From Halichondria panicea (Eukaryota > Porifera > Demospongiae > Suberitida > Halichondriidae): a DNA stretch of 64,000 bases. The stretch spans positions 13,636,198 to 13,700,197 of the forward strand of contig NC_087377.1 in the NCBI RefSeq assembly GCF_963675165.1. The letters are read 5' to 3'. Each line of letters opens with the position of its first letter. Position 1 is the first letter of the stretch. Of this stretch, positions 11,121 through 21,519 are shown in pieces. The notes under the pieces were generated by a model, which did not search any database, was not told the origin of the DNA, and saw only the letters and a program-made list of their open reading frames with translations. The position numbers and the translations under genes are program-made.

Positions 11121-11686
11121 TAGAGTAATCAATCGAATATCGGGCGGCACCTATTTCCGGACACGGCCACGCCTAACTAGAGAACAGCTGTGATCATTTA
11201 TTGCCAGCAGTACATAGCAGGGGCCCCTACTAACCTGGACACAAAATTTCCAGTCGTATCATTAGTCGTAGTAGAAGCAAGAGCTCTTGAAACGCAAAAT
11301 ACGGACATACGCATGATCATCCAATCTGTTGTATTCTCGTTTAGCCACTGCAGAGACCTCTTGTAAAGAGCAAACAGAACGATAAGTATACCTAAAGAAA
11401 GATAGACTACTGTGCTATACAAACAGCATCTAAACAAAACTCTTGGTGCTATACAAATTACACAGTTCAAGTAATCGTTGTAGTGAAGGTTAAAGTGCGG
11501 ACATCTTCTCTTCCATTGCTGCCTCCCTGATCACACTACCTCAGCAGATCAATTTCAAACAAGTGGATGGATTAAAGTTAGCTGATGAACGTGTGCATGT
11601 GAAGGGCTCTGTACTGGACCTTTAGCTTGCTTTGAAATTTGTGAGTTACACTTACTTGGTTGTAATGTTTTTGTACACAGTGTGTA
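11121..11686. repeat. Left 566-bp terminal inverted repeat
   Basis: This is the left arm of the pogo-like element, with its partner at 17101-17666. Each arm holds the same 90-codon open frame starting with TTG (here 11198-11470, minus strand), with a hydrophobic centre (VVYLSLGILIVLFALY). Whether that frame is ever translated is unknown. Confidence 0.85.
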
Positions 11687-11808
11687 GACTCTACCAATCA
11701 TACCAAACATCACATGACTAATGAAAAACACATGACTAATGAAAAATTATAAAACTAATGAACAGTTATATAACACAATACTGCAAAATGATTCACAAAA
11801 AAATAGAT

Positions 11809-14800
11809 CTAACAGCATTCAAAACGGATTTCTTTGGCATTTTCTATAACAATTCCCACACATTCACAGTGATACCATTGCCCACAATTGTCACACTTCA
11901 CCCAATCACCACTATCAGCATTAGTGCACCTACGGCTGATGCACAGACCTACACAAGAAACATTAACTTTAATGACAATGGGTGCATACAAGTGTGAAGG
12001 GAATACCTTGACTGCTCACAACACCAGTTTTAGTAACCTTCTGCGAGACTGAAATATGGAGCAATATCAAGTTTCTAATATATACGTTACTTTCTCACAA
12101 CTTACTAGTCTTCCTTGGACGCCCAACATTGTGCTTGTTGATAGCCACAGACTCTGAGAGAAAATGATTTGTATAACTGTAGAGCTCAATGTCATGAGTG
12201 TGTGTGTGTGTAATACCTCGAGTGTTCATAGGACAAAGTGGAGAAACCCTCCGCAGCACTAATTTTAAGAAAACAAATATAAAGGTGTATACATGTAAAA
12301 CTTATAAGTAAGTGTGTACTACTATTCTAAATTAACTGTAGCTTACCAGTTCTCGTTGCATGACCAGCAGTACTACAGTGTGTAACTGACACAGGCTCTG
12401 CAAAGATCATAAATTTACATTATGTACAATAACCAGACAGTAAGCACATGACGTGAGGCTAGGTGCAGACAGTGTGGTGCATATTTACCTCCATTATTGA
12501 GACAAAAATGGAACAGTGTATACAACTTACTGGTTTACCTTCAACTTCCTGTGATCTTGACCCACTATTCTCAGCTCCTAAATAAATTAATTAGACGTTA
12601 ATTTTCAAAGCCACAATGTCTGCATGTATTTTTTAAACACCTTGACTATTCCCGGTTACTGTAACGGGTGGAGTAACCTTCCGGGAGACTAAAGAGAAGC
12701 AAAATGAAAAGTTATAAGTTTGTCCCCTCACATCATATTTATACAACATACCCGTTTTCTTCGGGCGGCCAACAGGGCCTTTCTTGCTGTCTGGACCTTG
12801 ACTGATGAGCCTGCCATTTTTCTTCGCAGTAGCTGACACAGGCTCTGTGACAATTAACGCATTTATAATTAACTACTACATGTCTGTAGGTTGGATCATG
12901 CTACACCAAGTAGCGATCATGAACCATTTAGTGCCTAATGATGGTATAATATACCTTCAACTTCCTGTGATCCAGTATTCTCAGCTCCTAAATAAATAAA
13001 CGAGACACCTTAATAATTATTTCCAAAGCCACAATGTCTGCATGTATTTTTAAACACCTTGACTGTTCACAGTTGCTGTAACAGGTAGAGTAACCTTCCG
13101 GGAGACTAAAAAGAAGCAAAATGAAAGTTTATAAGTTTGTCCCACAGGCTTACAGCATAATTATACAACATACCAGTTTTCCTTGGGCACCTAACAGGGC
13201 GTTTCTTGCTGTCTGGACCTTGACTGATGAGACTGCCATTTTTCTTCGCAGCAGCTGACACAGGCTCTGTGACAATTATAAAACATGAAGGTCACCTACA
13301 TGTATGCATTTAATTGGATCGCACAGTGTAATAATAACGTTAACTATTGGATCGTAATAATAACGCAACCATTGGATCGTAATAATAACGCAACCATTGG
13401 ATTGTAATAATAACGTATAAACTATTGTATCATAATAAAGTTATTAATATGCAAATAGTTATTATTATGATCCAGTAAAGGTTACTATTATGATCCAATA
13501 GTTAACATTATTATTACACTGTACGATCCATATACACGTACATGTAGCTAGTACATGTGATCATGCTATACAAGTACATGTAGCGATTATGTACCATTAA
13601 ATTTTAGTGCCTAATGGTTACATGTAAGTACAAATCAAATGTACATATACCCTCAACTCTTGACCCACTATTCTCAGCTCCTAAATAAATTAATTAGACG
13701 TTAATTTTCAAAGCCACAACGTCTGCATGTATTTTTTAAACACCTTGACTATTTACAGTTATTTTAATGGGTGGAGTAACCTTCTGGGAGACTACGCAAA
13801 AATGAAATTTATAAGTTTGTCCCCTCACAGTAAAATTATACAAAACATACTGTACCAGTTTTCCGTGGGCGCCCAAGAGGGAGAAGCTTCTTGTTGGACA
13901 CAGACTCTGTACTGTTCACAGGACCAGGTGGTGAAACTTTCTGCGAGACTAAAATGGCGCAAAATGAACTTTCCAAAAACTACCCAATAATTTACCAGTT
14001 TTCCTTGAACTCCTAAGAGTATATTTACAGCTCTTTACTGATAACGGATCTGTGTGAATCATGTTGGCTTATCATGTATGCAACTGTACCTGTATATGGT
14101 ACATGTATGCACACTCATTCACATATTCATGTGTGAGATATACCTTGACTGTTCCCAGGAACAGGTGGAGTAACTTCCTGTGAGCCTGAAATAAAAAAGT
14201 TTCTAATAAACATACTGTATAAATTAATTATGTAACTTTGTACAATTATAGTACAGCAAACATTTACATTGTAGCTCACCAGCTCTCGGCAGACAACTGC
14301 CAGTAGTATCAGGCACAGACTCTGTTTCACGATCTGAACAAAGCAGCATGTTATTATAGGGTACACAACTGTATTACAGAGTGAAAATCAAACACGCTGT
14401 ATCATGAGTACATATTATATTCTTTACCTGGTCCAATAGATTCATCTCCTGAATAGCACCAACTATCAAAAAGGGCATCCACAATAGGATCACAATAATC
14501 ATCTACAGTAATAAAAAAAACCAGTCATTATTGTGTTCGCAAATCCAATACAGCACATATAATATGTACATGTACCTGGTCCGAACGATCTTCTACCTTC
14601 TGAATCATCAGCATCTTCAAAAGCAGGAAACAAATATTACGTAAAGTGTATAATGAAGTGTATTGTACATGTAAGTACCTGGTTGAGGAGACACTTCTAA
14701 ATCCGACTCACGCTCGTCAGTTTGTTTGTTACAGGTACCACCAGCTACATGTATGAAACAAAAATGTGTGTACAGTACGTGTACACTCTAGAGAACGAAT

Positions 14801-16701
14801 GTAACGTTCCACATGTAACACACAAAACCCACCTTGTGGATGATACATTTCAAGCCATAGTTTATACCTTCCCTTTGGTGCAAGATCATAGCCTTCAAGC
14901 AGCCTCGTTTCAAAACGGTCCCACTCATTGTCGGTGAAGACAACATCACTCTCAGGAACAGCTGCATAAATAATTATAAGCTATAATTATACGACCAAAC
15001 ATAACAGTGCTTTGACTCACAGTTAGTCGATTCTTTGGGCAACCTTGCGGGTGTGAGAGTTTGCTTCTGTTTCTGTTTCTTTGCTTCTTGCTTCTGAAGT
15101 CTCTTCTGCTGAGCTTGTTTCTTCTTAAGTTCCTTCTCAAGCTTCATTTGTTCCTTTTGGTTAATAATCTTCAGATTTTCAGAACTTGTTAGCACCCGTC
15201 CACTGCCAACTGGCTTAGCTTGTTGGGTGTGCAACTCAGGCACCGTCACTGCAGAAAGACATTTCGTAACAGCAGTCTGTCGTAGAACACAGCTGTTTTT
15301 AGCAGGACTCTTAGCAGGGGAGTCACCATCAGAAGAGTCTGTTTCTTCAACACTTGCATCATGTAGATGTATAGATCTTGATGGACTGCAGTTGTAGAGT
15401 GGTATGAAATTAAGGCCTGTTTCCTGTGCCAAGCTTGAAACCCGATCCTTAAAATCAGCAACAGGTAGCCTAATTGCCTCTCGATTAAAAGGGACTATGC
15501 CTGTGCATCGAAATCCACTTATGGCATTAGCTGGGGTCATTGATGCAAACCATGCTTTGTTGAACAGCCGAGAAAACTCGTATCGGGTCGCCATTTTTCC
15601 ACCACTTTGTGCCATATAACTATGACATTCCTTCCTCCAGGCACGCTTCAGTGGCCCAAAACAGCCCTTATCAAGGGGTTGTGTTAAATGCGTTGTATTC
15701 GGCGGGAGACAGAAGAGTATTACCTGCTCCGAAGCTGCAAGTCTCACAGTACTCGGCTGGTAATGGGTAGAATGGCCATCCATTATTAACAACACAGGAC
15801 GCACTGGAGATGCATTAGGCAAAAATTGGCACTTAAACCAGTCTTCAAACAACACACTATCAATCCATCCATTTTTTGATGTTCCATACCTAGTTCCTGG
15901 TACTTCTCCATAAGTCCAAGCTGTTTTAATGTTCATTCTGTCAAATATAATCATAGGAGGAATGATTTGACCTGTTGCACTGACAGCTGAAACACATGTA
16001 AGCTGTGCTTTATTTCCGGTTGAGATTTTTATTGGGTGTTTTACACCTCTGGCAGTGATGATTTTTGGAGGTGCAGGGTCGAGGGGCATGCCTGTTTCGT
16101 CCATGTTGTAGATTTGGGATGGGCAATCGAGTAAATCATTCTCTGTCAGCGTCTGCTCCAACAAGTCATAATAGCAAGAAATTACTTGGGGAGAACTTGC
16201 TACAGCCCTTGAGTATGATAATGGCTCTGCAGCACGTACAGCTAGTTCACCATGCCTCTTCTTAAACGAGGTCCACCACCCATCAGTGACTACGGCAGTT
16301 CGAAGTCCTTTTGTTTGAACAATGTTACGAACCAGTGCCAAAACTTCCTGTTTGGATTTTGCATAGCCCATTGATGCACAACCACAGAGAAAACTAACAA
16401 GTTCATTCTCTTCCTCATCAGTGAGGAGCTTTGGTGGGCCACTTCTCGCCCCAAACTTAACTCGTCCACTGACGCGATCCTGAAGAGTTGACTTAGGTAC
16501 TCCATATGCCTCGGCAGCATCTCGTACTGAGAGCCCATCTTCAATATGTGCTAAGTATGCTTTATAGAGGGTACTTTCAGTCCATGACTTGTAAGAGGTT
16601 GGTCGTTTCGCAACTGTGGGTATATAAGACGATCGCGGTGGCGAGAGAGTAAAAGTTCTTCGTGCGACAAACACACGGTCATTCAAGCTGAGCTGAGCCA
16701 T
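11809..16701 (-). CDS. Pogo/Tigger-like transposase with AT-hook-like array and PHD finger
   Basis: Twenty-two minus-strand exons assemble into 995 codons without a stop. Exon 1 (15021-16701) carries a Psq/CENP-B-type helix-turn-helix (GLSVRDAAEAYGVPKSTLQD) and a DDE_1 catalytic core: Asp in YNMDETGMPLD, Asp in LLIMDGHSTHY and Asp in THLTQPLDKGCFGPLK. A Lys/Gln-rich coil follows. Exons 2-21 are at 14833-14961, 14679-14744, 14576-14614, 14428-14502, 14281-14334, 14144-14185, 13996-14049, 13856-13948, 13744-13791, 13651-13680, 13174-13266, 13058-13105, 12955-12987, 12752-12844, 12641-12688, 12539-12577, 12347-12397, 12217-12258, 12106-12153 and 12007-12048. All have lengths divisible by three and phase-1 junctions. 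Several encode AT-hook-like GRPRK/GRPKK. The last exon (11809-11948) is a PHD finger (CDNCGQWYHCECVG). I chose the ATG at 16701 because a likely 3' splice site (TTTGCAG) lies just upstream. Cut-and-paste transposition is family knowledge; DNA or chromatin binding by the tail is inference. Confidence 0.85.
13315..13530. repeat. Intronic inverted repeat (ATAATAACG-rich)
   Basis: A 30-bp arm starting TGGATCGCACAGTGTAATAA pairs with the reverse complement ending at 13530 (two mismatches). Between them GTAATAATAACG with ATTGGATC repeats several times. It sits in the intron between transposase exons 11 and 12, so it is probably a MITE nested in the larger transposon. Confidence 0.7.
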
Positions 16702-17027
16702 CAAACAACTGCAAACAACAAAAATATGCATATTAAAAACCAAAGGAATACTTTGTATCCTGTGCCTTATACCCACAACAGCAGGTTCTTGCAATTAGCC
16801 TACCACAGGTAAAGTGGCTGGGCATGAGACTATGTACGTTTAAATGTATGTGCAGAATAGCTAGCACTATATTTCTATTCAAGGGGCATACTTTTACACA
16901 CGTGCCTGGCCTTAGGTGTGCTGGCATGCCAATCACATGCCCCTTTACAGGCTAAACTACACATATGGCCTATTACAAAGCTCTAGGCTTGAATTTGAAA
17001 TTATATTCTCCGTTCCAATGCCTAAGA

Positions 17028-17095
17028 GCTCTGGTAGCTCAGTAGTAAGAGCATCTGACTATTATTCAGAAAGTCTCAGGTTCATGTAACAGTTT
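17028..17095 (+). other. tRNA-like sequence (SINE head or tRNA relic)
   Basis: GGTAGCTCAGTAGTAAGAGC matches an A box and D-arm. TCTGA-CTATTAT-TCAGA forms a 5-bp anticodon stem with a 7-nt loop (anticodon ATT, which would read Asn codons). GGTTCATGT resembles a weak B box. The T-arm and acceptor stem do not close, so this is a degenerate tRNA or the 5' end of a tRNA-derived SINE. It ends about 6 bp before the right arm of the transposon. Confidence 0.5.
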
Positions 17096-17100
17096 AATCA

Positions 17101-17666
17101 TACACACTGTGTACAAAAACATTACAACCAAGTAAGTGTAACTCACAAATTTCAAAGCAAGCTAAAGGTCCAGTACAGAGCCCTTCACATGCACACGTTC
17201 ATCAGCTAACTTTAATCCATCCACTTGTTTGAAATTGATCTGCTGAGGTAGTGTGATCAGGGAGGCAGCAATGGAAGAGAAGATGTCCGCACTTTAACCT
17301 TCACTACAACGATTACTTGAACTGTGTAATTTGTATAGCACCAAGAGTTTTGTTTAGATGCTGTTTGTATAGCACAGTAGTCTATCTTTCTTTAGGTATA
17401 CTTATCGTTCTGTTTGCTCTTTACAAGAGGTCTCTGCAGTGGCTAAACGAGAATACAACAGATTGGATGATCATGCGTATGTCCGTATTTTGCGTTTCAA
17501 GAGCTCTTGCTTCTACTACGACTAATGATACGACTGGAAATTTTGTGTCCAGGTTAGTAGGGGCCCCTGCTATGTACTGCTGGCAATAAATGATCACAGC
17601 TGTTCTCTAGTTAGGCGTGGCCGTGTCCGGAAATAGGTGCCGCCCGATATTCGATTGATTACTCTA
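17101..17666. repeat. Right 566-bp terminal inverted repeat
   Basis: Reverse complement of 11121-11686. It contains the same 90-codon open frame (17317-17589, plus strand) and ends GATTACTC followed by TA. Confidence 0.85.
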
Positions 17667-17904
17667 TACCGTATAGCGCGAAATTTTCGAGGGGCTTAAT
17701 TTTCGCGGATTTCGTGGGTTGGAATTCTACACGAAAATTAAGTCCACGAAAAGTGTTCGTTAATAAGAATTACCTGCTATCATGCAAATATTTAAAGGCG
17801 TGGCTTCCGGTAAGCAGTCATTCCGCGAACATTGTGCAACGAAATGGCTTTTAGAGGCCAATCCACGAAATATAAGTGCCTCGAAAATTTCGCGCTATAC
17901 GGTA
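17667..17904. mobile_element. Small MITE with TA ends abutting the large transposon
   Basis: CCGTATAGCGCGAAATTTTC at the left is mirrored by GAAAATTTCGCGCTATACGG at the right, each flanked by TA. The interior is about 180 bp of CGAAA-rich DNA without a gene. Its left TA directly follows the right TA of the 6.5-kb transposon. Confidence 0.75.
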
Positions 17905-18130
17905 TGCTTGGAAACTGAAAATATAACGCTGGTAGCTACTAGTTGGGCGGAGCCCGACCGTCCCTGACGGGAGGTCGGGGGACACGCTTATATAGGATTT
18001 GTACTTGTGTATTATGTAATACTGCTTGGAGCATCATGAATATAATCATTTTAAGTGGGTGTTAAACGCAATATGCACCGCACTGCACCACATGCACACT
18101 AGACTTTGCTACTAAATTAAAAGAGCAAGA

Positions 18131-18376
18131 ATGGCCCAAGTGCTACAATGTTTTGGATGTGGGGATGAGCTATCAAGGCCTGGTAACAGGAGAGCTCTTG
18201 ATGGTCCAGCTGGAAAGGAAGTGTTGGACCTGTGGACAATGCTACTGGAGAATGAGGAAGAACAGATGTGTGCTGATGTCGACATTAACAGTATTGTAAA
18301 TGGCAGTGATAAAAACAGATTGCCCAAAATGTGCAGGAAATGTTTCGGTAGATATAGCAGCTTTCTTGAAGCACAG
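18131..18376 (+). CDS. Zinc-binding N-terminal exon of an unknown protein
   Basis: A first exon of 82 codons from ATG 18131 to a GTAATA donor at 18377. It has CFGCGDELSRPGNRR near the start and CRKCFGRYSSF near residue 70, a two-pair Cys arrangement that could bind zinc. No downstream exon of the same gene is visible before the convergent RecQ relic, so the gene is probably truncated. I have the impression that this Cys motif starts many orphan or transposon-linked proteins in sponges; I cannot confirm it here. Confidence 0.45.
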
Positions 18377-18399
18377 GTAATAATGAAAATAAAATTTGT

Positions 18400-19846
18400 A
18401 ATTAGCTGAAAGAAGTAACTAAGTCTTAGGTCACACTGTCCACATAAACATGACTTAGAACAAATATCACAGCACAAGCAATTGAAACCGAGATCAACAT
18501 GTTTGTAATTGTCAATATTTCGGAAAAGACTATCCCTTCTACAATCTGTAGTGTTGAAGTTTGAAGCATATTCTTTATTCTCATTATTAACTTGATGGTA
18601 AATTCTTGCCTTTAAAAGGGTTACACGTGATGGTTTACCATCTCGACCTGCTCTACCAGTCTCTTGTACATAGCTACTGATATCGTCTGACAGGCCAACA
18701 TGAATGATTTACCAAATGTTGGGACAATCAACACCCATACCAAATGCCATAGTAGCTACAACAATGCGAAGATTGCCAAATAAACGAATGATTTCAGATT
18801 TATGGGCTGGATCAGTGACACTTGTAAACATGTCCACGAGGCGAAATTCAGGAAGATCAGGTGTATCATCAGGATTTGTGAATGCAGCTCCAAGGTAATC
18901 CTTAAAGAAGAGGTATATACATGTCACCACACACTCCAAAAGAACGTCCATATATGATTGTTTTGGGAAACTTGTTTCTCTCGATTACCAATTTCTGGGC
19001 CAAGTTTTGGAATGTCTCTGGTATACTTTTGAACAATCCAACAGCATAAATCAAAATTTGGGATTACTGGGACTCTCGTAATGACAAATGGGTTTCTTAG
19101 GCCAACAATACGAGAAATGAATGAAATGTCACTTCGGGTAGCTGTTGCTGTTAGCGCCATCACATGAACTGATGTTGGAATGAGGCTGCGCACTTCTCTA
19201 ATTCTCAACAGCATTTGCCTGAAAGTCTCACCCCTGCAATAATATTATTGGTACACATGTTAATAAAAAACAATGAGTCAAATACATACCATTTCTTCAC
19301 ACAATGAGCTTCATCGATTATCAAAGCCTTGAGTCTATTAGCATACACATCTCCCCCCAGAAGTCTTCTCCAATGCTTCTTGCTGATGATCATTTCAGGT
19401 GTAAAGAATACTAGCTGATACTTCCATGGAAGATCGCATCCATTGTAGCTGCATCAGACATCTCGCCCGAGACATATGTGCTAGAGATGCCTTTAGAACA
19501 ATAGATGGCTACGGCTATATATAGAATAAAAGCATCCAGCTTAGAATGATCTAGTTATACGTGTAAACAGCTCATATGCACATGTACGTATAATTATATG
19601 TATGTTCTATCTAGCCTTACATACCTGATCATGAATGATGGCCAGCAGAGGAGTGACTACTACTACAATAGAATAACCTTTCTCCTTCTCCAATATTTTG
19701 TCAAATGCTGCAGGCAAACAAGTATAGCAAAGGCTCTTTCCAAATCCAGTAGGCAATACAGCAAGACATCTCTGCCTCTCAGAAAAGAAGTGACTACTTC
19801 CAAGCTTGTTAGCAGCTTCTGTGACAGCTTGTGTAACTTTCTCCAT
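18400..19846 (-). pseudogene. RecQ-like ATP-dependent DNA helicase, multiply broken
   Basis: RecQ motifs appear in order on the minus strand: motif I (LAVLPTGFGKSLCY), Ia (VVVTPLLAIIHDQV), II (ALIIDEAHCVKKW), III (MALTATATRS), V (VVATMAFGMGVDCPNI), VI (YVQETGRAGRDGKPS), then a Cys-rich zinc region (CLCCDICSKSCLCGQC). RecQ proteins unwind DNA 3'-5' using ATP. Damage: a missing A near 19425 (GGAAGTATCAG where GGAAAG is expected), frame changes near 18975 and 18915, and an in-frame TAA after NIW near 18708 where the family has an Arg-Gln pair. The first-intron junction is also off phase. The exon boundary at 19290 (GTATGT) and the acceptor before GETFRQ are intact. It looks like a decayed mobile or captured copy. 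Confidence 0.8.
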
Positions 19847-20106
19847 TTTGCTCAAAGCAGCTCCGCCCAGCTGCACACCCACCTAGCTAAGTGGGTGTTA
19901 CCAACCACTTGCAATACTGCAATCTGATTGGGCTGCACTCCTCAGTGCAGCAGTACAAATCCTATATAAGCATGTCACCCGGCCACCCGTTGGGAACGGG
20001 TGCCGGGCTCCGCCCAGCTAGGTAGCTACCGCACTAAAATGTAGTTGTCGTCTTTGACACTGTGTAGTGTGGCTTCTGTAAGAGCATTTGCCTCGAGTGA
20101 TGCCTC

Positions 20107-21376
20107 AAACCATAGATACTGTACACTCCGTGGATGTGAAACGTGGGTAGTATACGGGTAGATTACGGAGTATTTGTGTTCACTCACTGCAACGGCACCC
20201 AGCTGCAGAAATGGACACTTTTAGTGTTGTTTTTCTTGCACAGCTGCGCACTTGTGGCTTCAGTTGAGGAGAAGGCTTGCTGTACTCGTAGGTGGGAGGT
20301 AAGTCTATCATAGAGCATGTATATTGAGCCTACATTATTAGTGGATAGCCTTTTGGAGCTCATTTTTGTCTGTAACTTACTAGGTGACAAGTTTGTGGTT
20401 AGGCGATCTTTGGTTGGGTTTATGGTTGGAACATTTCGCTTTGCTTTCCTGTTAGTCTATGAAGTGAAGTACTGGGAGAATGTGTTCAGCACTTAAGGAA
20501 ATGTATAAGGCTAGCAGCAAACTGAATGATAGGTCAAAAATAGGTGTTCAACAGTACCTATCTTGTGGTTAGGCGATCTTGCCAACAAAAAGCTCCATCA
20601 CTTAAATGATGTGGTCATTCAATAATATAGATGTCCTTATACCAGGAGAATCTATTTTGACCCTCAGTAAATGTTTTGTTATTTCAGGAAAGCGTGTCTT
20701 TTTGTGGTGAACATGTTTACTCCTACAAATGTACTGTATGATGATAATGCATACATGATCGTACAACAGCGGCCTGAGTAAATTATTATTACTAACATAC
20801 TTTTTTAATTTAGGTAATGCTCTATCACCAAAGGAAGCGGAAAGGAGCATAATTATTCCCTGATGCAAGACTAACAAACAAGTGTACGAGCACAAGTAGC
20901 GATAAGACGAAGAAGAATCCTCCTTCAACTTTAAATCAGTTTTAGTTGTCCATTTAGTTGTCTATTACTAAGTCTATCTTCGTGCATGGATGCCTGCCTA
21001 TATAATATTCTGTGTGCATACATGCTGTGCTATATATACAATGTCATCACAAAAATTAAGTCAGCAGTGTACATGTAGCTAGATCAGGTTCCAATATGAT
21101 TTCTGCATTTCCACTTTCATTCATGAACATCTCTCTTGGCTCTCCCTGCGCAGAGAATCAGTTAGCACTGGAAGAACTTGGACTGGGAGCTTCAGTTATC
21201 CTATCACTCACACGTAGTTACTGTTATTATTGTATCCATGCAGTAGATTCCGTATACTATAGGAAATTCCGGATACTCGGTCCGTGTCATCCGTTGCAAT
21301 GAGTGTTTCAGGACTTTTGGTAGTGGGCGGAAGTGTTTCACATCCACGGAGTGTACAGTATCTATGCTCAAACTGT
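20107..21376. repeat. Inverted-repeat element (about 1.27 kb)
   Basis: ATAGATACTGTACACTCCGT with GGATGTGAAAC at 20112-20141 returns inverted at about 21338-21370. The interior has a twice-repeated TTGTGGTTAGGCGATCTT (about 20391 and 20562) but no recognisable transposase. It ends near the truncated 5' side of receptor copy 1, so its insertion may have removed that copy's first exons. Confidence 0.6.
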
Positions 21377-21519
21377 AGCTCTTGTGATGATCTACCTGGA
21401 TATGATAGTCACAGTTGCTCTTGAATATTCTCTTCTGCACAATGCAGTACTGAAGTCAACCCTCTTTCTCGAACTAACTCAAGCAATGATGTAACGCATA
21501 ATGCATATATCCTTAATAT

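Larger units (their letters stand above)
11121..17666. mobile_element. 6.5-kb pogo/Tigger-like transposon with 566-bp TIRs
   Basis: The sequence at 11121-11686 is repeated as its reverse complement at 17101-17666, the same length and with no difference found in the stretches compared by eye. TA stands at both outer edges (11121-11122 and 17665-17666), followed by GAGTAATCAATCG inward, consistent with the TA target of Tc1/mariner/pogo elements. Inside lies a complete multi-exon transposase gene on the minus strand. Pogo elements normally have short TIRs (tens of bases) and a simple gene, so the arm length and gene structure are unusual. Matching arms and an open gene suggest recent activity. 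Confidence 0.83.
17931..20030. mobile_element. 2.1-kb TIR element carrying a RecQ relic and a zinc-finger exon
   Basis: The left end (GGTAGCTACTAGTTGGGCGG... through GCTTATATAGGATTTGTACT, to about 18007) returns inverted at about 19961-20030, with a GC-rich hairpin (GACCG..CGGGAGGTC type) inside each end. Both genes between lie entirely within these ends. No flanking duplication is obvious and no transposase is recognised, so either the helicase belongs to the mobile unit or it was captured. Confidence 0.6.

Noticed and set aside
11198..11470. 90-codon open frame in each transposon arm
   Set aside because: It starts with TTG, lies inside a terminal repeat and has no recognisable domain. Identity between arms is explained by TIR identity, so it is not called as a gene.
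14722..14937. Plus-strand frame across transposase exons 2-3
   Set aside because: The minus-strand reading is spliced, in phase and joins the transposase; the plus-strand frame has no support.
18112..18477. Minus-strand continuation of RecQ past the Cys-rich region
   Set aside because: Beyond about 18400 this frame is the antisense of the plus-strand zinc-finger exon and its translation looks random.
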